This document shows positions 8,101 through 10,902 of a stretch of DNA of 10,902 nucleotides, one piece after another. This DNA is from Planctomycetota bacterium (GTDB lineage Bacteria > Planctomycetota > Phycisphaerae > WQYP01). Position 1 is the stretch's first letter; every line of letters begins with the position of its first letter. The stretch spans positions 1 through 10,902 of the forward strand of contig JAJZEY010000421.1 in assembly GCA_021805585.1 (NCBI GenBank), in the 5' to 3' direction. A program made the translations under genes and the position numbers. The notes beneath the pieces were generated by a model. The model saw only the letters and a list, made by a program, of their open reading frames with translations. It made no database searches and was not told where the DNA came from.

Positions 8101-8907
8101 TTACAGCAGTGCCGCCGCCAGCGAGGCCGCAAAATCGCCTGTGGCCCTTACCACATCGGGCTTCGTTGCGGAGAGTTCACGAGTCATGCAACGGATAAAC
8201 GCGCTGCCCACAATTACGCCGTCCACCAGTCCGGAAAAACTCCGGACCTGTTCGGGCGTTGAAATTCCAAAGCCGACACATACCGGACGATCAGTCAGAA
8301 GTCGAAGATCAGCAAGATTCATTTTAACATCCGCCGGCAGGCTGGTGCGTTCTCCGGTGATTCCGGTAACCGAAAGATAATAAACAAACCCGGTGCATAA
8401 TGCGGCAATCGCGCTTCTGCGGCGGGCTTCGGTTGTGGGGGCAATCAGCAGGCTGCTGACCAGTCCATGGCCGGACAATTCCTCAACCACGGCCGGCGCT
8501 TCTTCCAGTGTCACATCCGGCAGGATAAAACCATCCACACCCGCATCGGCGGCTTGGGCCGCGAGCTTGGGCGAGCCGTAACGAAACATGATGCTGAAAC
8601 TAACCATCGCCATCAGTGGTAACTGGAAGCCGGTCGCGCGGGCGCGGCGCACTTCCGCAAGAATTTTGTCAACGGTGGCTCCTCTTTCCAGCGCCACGCG
8701 GTAGCTTTCCTGAATGACCGGCCCATCGGCAATCGGGTCGGAAAAAGGAAAGCCAAGTTCCACCATGCCCGCGCCGGCCTTCTGCAGGCCCAGCAGAAGC
8801 GGCACCAAATGGGCAAGGTCGGGGTAGCCTGCGGTAATAAATGGGCACAGAAGTGTTCGCCCGTTTACCCGCGAATTCCCCAGGCTGTTCTTCAATCGAT
8901 CATTCAT
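8101..8907 (-). CDS. trpA: Tryptophan synthase alpha subunit
   Basis: This 268-residue protein is of normal TrpA length. It cleaves indole-3-glycerol phosphate to indole and glyceraldehyde 3-phosphate and passes indole to TrpB. The catalytic pair is present: Glu50 in MVELGFPFSDP and Asp61 in IADGPVIQ, equivalent to E. coli Glu49 and Asp60. Other family signatures are PFITAGYPD (22-30), GVDGFILPDV, YYLSVTGITGER, VGFGIS and DGVIVGSA for the phosphate site. The segment MAMVSFSIMFRYG replaces the more usual GYYNPI-like stretch. No trpB or other trp gene is visible here, and about 400 non-coding bases lie upstream, so trpA has probably been separated from trpB and leads a transcript with ispA. No strong ribosome-binding site is seen before the ATG. 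Confidence 0.95.
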   Translation of the reverse strand: MNDRLKNSLGNSRVNGRTLLCPFITAGYPDLAHLVPLLLGLQKAGAGMVELGFPFSDPIADGPVIQESYRVALERGATVDKILAEVRRARATGFQLPLMAMVSFSIMFRYGSPKLAAQAADAGVDGFILPDVTLEEAPAVVEELSGHGLVSSLLIAPTTEARRRSAIAALCTGFVYYLSVTGITGERTSLPADVKMNLADLRLLTDRPVCVGFGISTPEQVRSFSGLVDGVIVGSAFIRCMTRELSATKPDVVRATGDFAASLAAALL

Positions 8908-8983
8908 AAATATTTATGGCACTTTATTCCGCATCGCAAGCGTCAAAAAATAGGAGAATCACACGGACGCGAATTGCGCGGGT

Positions 8984-9014
8984 ATAATCCGGTAACAAAC
9001 CCGTCATAATCCGG
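8984..9014 (-). promoter_or_regulatory. Paired CCGGATTAT repeats 22 bp apart upstream of trpA
   Basis: The 9-mer ATAATCCGG occurs at 8984-8992 and 9006-9014, exactly 22 bases (two helical turns) apart, in direct orientation and about 75-105 bases before the trpA start. On the minus strand each reads CCGGATTAT. Such phasing suits two protein monomers on one DNA face. The function is inferred. Confidence 0.35.
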
Positions 9015-9053
9015 GAAATATTCAGCCACCCATTCGCCGCGGGCCATCGCCAG

Positions 9054-9088
9054 ACCGGACCGTTAACAGAGTCGTTAACTGGGCCGGT
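9054..9088. repeat. Imperfect inverted repeat with twin GTTAAC sites
   Basis: ACCGGACCGTTAAC (9054-9067) and GTTAACTGGGCCGGT (9074-9088) form an imperfect inverted repeat around the 6-base loop AGAGTC. Each arm contains the palindromic hexamer GTTAAC. It could form a hairpin or act as a two-site operator, about 150-180 bases upstream of trpA. Confidence 0.4.
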
Positions 9089-9221
9089 GGAAATCGCCGA
9101 ATTTACGGTCTTGGCGGGGTCGCGGCCACACCTTCAGGCCGTTGCCCTTTTACGCTTGGAAATTTTTACAACGGCAACCATAACGCCGGACAATTTCCAC
9201 CGATTCGCAGTCCTTAGTCGG

Positions 9222-9263
9222 GCAACGCTCCGTGGAATGGTCGCAACGCCCTGTCCGCAACGC
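9222..9263. repeat. Three GCAACGC copies
   Basis: GCAACGC occurs at 9222-9228, 9243-9249 and 9257-9263, with start-to-start spacings of 21 and 14 bases. The array follows the out-of-frame tail of the coiled-coil gene. It could be chance in GC-rich DNA or a small protein-binding cluster. Confidence 0.25.
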
Positions 9264-9314
9264 CGACTCAACAGGCCATCCCCGGCAAAGGGCGGCGACT
9301 CTGTTGTCCCCGCG

Positions 9315-9494
9315 TTACTGGTGCACCAGCGGATGGGTATAGTAGCCGATCATGGCCAGGAATCGGTTGGCGTCCAGAACCGGTACCGAATATCCCTGGG
9401 CCAAGGCCTGCAGGGTATCGTACTTACTTTGGGGCCTGAGTCTGAAGCCCCGCAACCGCAGTGCTGACGGGGGCCTGACTGGCGGCCCCAAAGT
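9315..9494 (-). pseudogene. Out-of-frame C-terminal tail of the coiled-coil/BRCT-like protein
   Basis: After the stop of the coiled-coil gene (9424-9426), the +1 frame on the same strand is open from 9494 to a TAA at 9315-9317. It reads KYDTLQALAQGYSVPVLD, then ANRFLAMIGYYTHPLVHQ. This is the expected second half of a BRCT-like fold (helix, PVLD strand, FL..IGYY helix), whose first half, GGVIDKKLTSQTDFLVLG, is at residues 390-407 of the in-frame protein. One extra base, or two missing, between 9426 and 9494 would explain it; dropping the T in AAGTAAGTAC rejoins the frames as APK-KYDTLQ. It may be a real mutation or a sequencing error near the runs CCCCC, GGGG and CCCC. Confidence 0.75.
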
Positions 9495-10740
9495 TCAGTG
9501 ACGGCTTGGCCGGGGGCGACCCTAGAACCAGAAAATCGGTTTGGCTGGTCAGCTTTTTGTCTATCACACCACCCCATTGCTTAATCAGGCTGACAATCTG
9601 GCGGCGTCCCTGGGCGGTCGGAACGCCATTGCCGTTAAGATCAAAATCACCGTAAACCACAAAGTGGTATTTGCGATTCAGGTCGCTGCTGAAAACCGGA
9701 TTGGCGATCAGGTCGCCGGGAAACAGCGTCTGATTATGCGCGATATGGGTAATCCGCGCCACCGCGGCATACGGTCCGACTTTGGTCACTACAATCGAGG
9801 CCTTGCCGCCACTGTTGGTGCCGCTGCCCACGCCGAGTTGTGGCGAAAAGACGGCGAAGGTTTGTCCGACACTTACATGATCGTTGGCACCGATATTCAG
9901 ATAGGCCAGATTATCCACCGCGGAAACCCGCAGAATTTTGCCATCCGCCTGCGAAAGAATCGCGTTGGCACCTTGCGTCGGGGCACGGAGGCCTTGAATC
10001 TGATGTTGCAGGTTTTTAATCGTCAGGTCGCGGGCAACCACTTCCTGCTGATACTGCTGCTTGGCTACAAACTGCTTGCGCAGATCGCCGGCGAATTTTT
10101 GCTGCTGGCCTGATATTTGCGTCTGGAACGTGGTTGCCTGACTGGCCAGCGACGTTTTGGCGGCATCCAGTTTTGCGGTAAGTGAATCAATTCGTTTACG
10201 CGCTGCGGCAAGTTTCTGATTCAGCGCGTCGGAGTTGCTGCGGAACGTGCTTTGCGCATCACTGAACTGATGCTCATAATTCCGCCACGCTTTTTTGTAC
10301 TGTGCCTGCAGGCTTTGCGCCTCGTCAAGCTGTGTTTTCAATCCGGCTACTGCCGCCAGAAGATTTTTTCCCGCCATGCCGACGGTTCCAAGTGTAGTCG
10401 CGATTTCGCCGTTGGAACCCGTCAGTGCGGCTACTTTTACCGCGCCGGCATGTTGGGCACCGGCAATGCTGAACTTCAACTCCGCAATTTCCCGCTGCAG
10501 TTGATGAATGACGGTTTTGGTTGCCGTCGCATTGGCCAGCATGTCCCGAATGGTCGGATTCTGCTGATCGCGGAACGAGGCGATCTGGGCCAACTGCTGT
10601 TTGGTTTGCAGCGTGGCTTGATTCGCCTTGCCCCAGGCGATGTAGAAAATCACCAGCCCGGCCATCGCCAGAACCCATAGAAACACAAACGTGATCAATG
10701 CGTAGGGTGGGGAATTTCGCCCCTGTCTTACAACTGCCAT
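9424..10740 (-). CDS. Membrane-anchored coiled-coil protein, frameshifted before its BRCT-like end
   Basis: This 438-residue protein has one N-terminal membrane helix (about 12-36) with no cleavage site, followed by a long Gln/Ala/Lys-rich coiled coil (about 40-255). A beta-rich domain follows (about 258-355; LNIGANDHVSVGQTFAVF resembles FlgT C-terminal or CsgG-linked domains). Next is the first half of a BRCT-like domain (about 358-408: YGDFDLNG...QWGGVIDKKLTSQTDFLVLG). It then runs into low-complexity sequence and stops, while the missing half lies in the +1 frame to 9315. I know similar proteins from planctomycetes; their role is unknown, perhaps envelope organisation. A GTG at 10746 lies in frame, but GGAGG (10750-10754) is 9 bases from the ATG at 10740 and only 3 from the GTG, so I chose the ATG. 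Confidence 0.8.
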   Translation of the reverse strand: MAVVRQGRNSPPYALITFVFLWVLAMAGLVIFYIAWGKANQATLQTKQQLAQIASFRDQQNPTIRDMLANATATKTVIHQLQREIAELKFSIAGAQHAGAVKVAALTGSNGEIATTLGTVGMAGKNLLAAVAGLKTQLDEAQSLQAQYKKAWRNYEHQFSDAQSTFRSNSDALNQKLAAARKRIDSLTAKLDAAKTSLASQATTFQTQISGQQQKFAGDLRKQFVAKQQYQQEVVARDLTIKNLQHQIQGLRAPTQGANAILSQADGKILRVSAVDNLAYLNIGANDHVSVGQTFAVFSPQLGVGSGTNSGGKASIVVTKVGPYAAVARITHIAHNQTLFPGDLIANPVFSSDLNRKYHFVVYGDFDLNGNGVPTAQGRRQIVSLIKQWGGVIDKKLTSQTDFLVLGSPPAKPSLNFGAASQAPVSTAVAGLQTQAPK

Positions 10741-10749
10741 AGCCACATG

Positions 10750-10754
10750 CCTCC
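10750..10754 (-). promoter_or_regulatory. Strong ribosome binding site for the coiled-coil gene
   Basis: GGAGG on the minus strand lies 9 bases before the ATG at 10740. This favours that start over the in-frame GTG at 10746. Confidence 0.65.
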
Positions 10755-10789
10755 GTAGCCAGCCAACACGAACAACAGTTCATACGACG

Positions 10790-10807
10790 ACCCGCTGACG
10801 AGCGGGT
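10790..10807. repeat. GC-rich hairpin upstream of the coiled-coil gene
   Basis: ACCCGCT (10790-10796), loop GACG, AGCGGGT (10801-10807) is a perfect 7-bp stem about 50 bases before the coiled-coil start. No T-run follows on either strand, so it is probably not an intrinsic terminator; it may be a 5'-UTR structure. Confidence 0.45.
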
Positions 10808-10830
10808 GTCAATGTGTAATCCAATGCCCA

Positions 10831-10859
10831 TTGCTGAATAGACCGCTGCTATTCAGCAA
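10831..10859. repeat. Perfect 11-bp inverted repeat upstream of the coiled-coil gene
   Basis: TTGCTGAATAG (10831-10841), loop ACCGCTG, CTATTCAGCAA (10849-10859) is a perfect 11-bp inverted repeat, about 90 bases upstream of the coiled-coil start. No T-tract follows on either strand. It may be an operator, a 5'-UTR hairpin, or a Rho-independent-like end of a gene beyond the window. Confidence 0.5.
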
Positions 10860-10902
10860 CCCTCCCGCGTAGCTCAAATCTCCGATGTCGCGAAGCCCGA
10901 AT

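Larger units (their letters stand above)
8908..9314. other. 407-base spacer upstream of trpA
   Basis: I see no gene here on either strand; a plus-strand frame that starts at 9087 runs antisense through the coding tail at 9315-9425 and is not credible. The spacer holds the CCGGATTAT pair, the GTTAAC inverted repeat and the GCGTTGC cluster listed separately. It also has GCCGTTGCC (9138-9146), which can pair in two registers with CAACGGCAAC (9169-9178). It must contain the trpA promoter unless transcription reads in from the coiled-coil gene. No Trp-rich leader peptide or T-box core was recognised. Confidence 0.6.

Noticed and set aside
8983..8988. Perfect TATAAT on the plus strand
   Set aside because: No -35 element lies 16-18 bases upstream, and no plus-strand gene follows.
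9420..9432. Programmed +1 frameshift of the prfB type at CCA AAG TAA G
   Set aside because: The Lys codon AAG would have to slip to AGT, which does not re-pair with its tRNA, and no upstream Shine-Dalgarno-like stimulator at the prfB spacing is seen. A plain indel or sequencing error is simpler.
9087..9467. Plus-strand open frame of 126 codons in the trpA upstream spacer
   Set aside because: It runs antisense through the BRCT-like tail and the end of the coiled-coil gene; its sequence has no recognisable protein features.
10865..10902. tRNA-like GCGTAGCTCAA at the window end
   Set aside because: The TAGCTCA string recalls a D-arm, but no GG of the D-loop, anticodon arm or acceptor pairing can be found before the window ends.

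Overview
The window most likely comes from a member of the Planctomycetota, perhaps close to the Phycisphaerae. This is inferred from three things: a moderately GC-rich sequence; a palindrome whose minus-strand translation gives HGQDAHAT, a peptide I associate with the dispersed palindromic repeats of planctomycete genomes; and a membrane-anchored coiled-coil protein with a BRCT-like C-terminus ending in FLAMIGYY, a type I know from that phylum. No database search was possible.

Layout. Positions 1-534 hold no convincing gene; they contain a four-run G-tract motif (96-123) and an AT-rich stretch. A possible 16-codon leader ORF (535-585) overlaps the start of a 902-residue multi-GAF diguanylate cyclase (582-3290, +). 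All other genes are on the minus strand. In minus-strand transcription order they are: a membrane-anchored coiled-coil protein (10740-9424) whose BRCT-like C-terminal tail continues out of frame to 9315; a 407-base gap with several repeats; trpA (8907-8101); an ispA-type prenyl synthase (8067-7141); a hairpin terminator (7063-7019); a Tat-exported GH2 glycosidase lipoprotein (6959-4728); and an outer-membrane beta-barrel-like protein (4609-3644). The cyclase and the barrel gene converge on a 353-base spacer carrying the REP-like palindrome.

How the genes work together. trpA and ispA lie 33 bases apart and probably form one transcript ended by the 7019-7063 hairpin, although one acts in tryptophan synthesis and the other in isoprenoid synthesis. 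The GH2 enzyme and the barrel protein are both predicted to be envelope-targeted. They are separated by 112 bases containing two perfect palindromes, so the barrel gene may have its own controlled promoter. The cyclase is a self-contained c-di-GMP sensor/synthase with an intact inhibitory site.

The clearest anomaly is the broken reading frame at the end of the coiled-coil gene. No CRISPR array, transposase, rRNA or tRNA was seen, and no obvious new multi-gene system.
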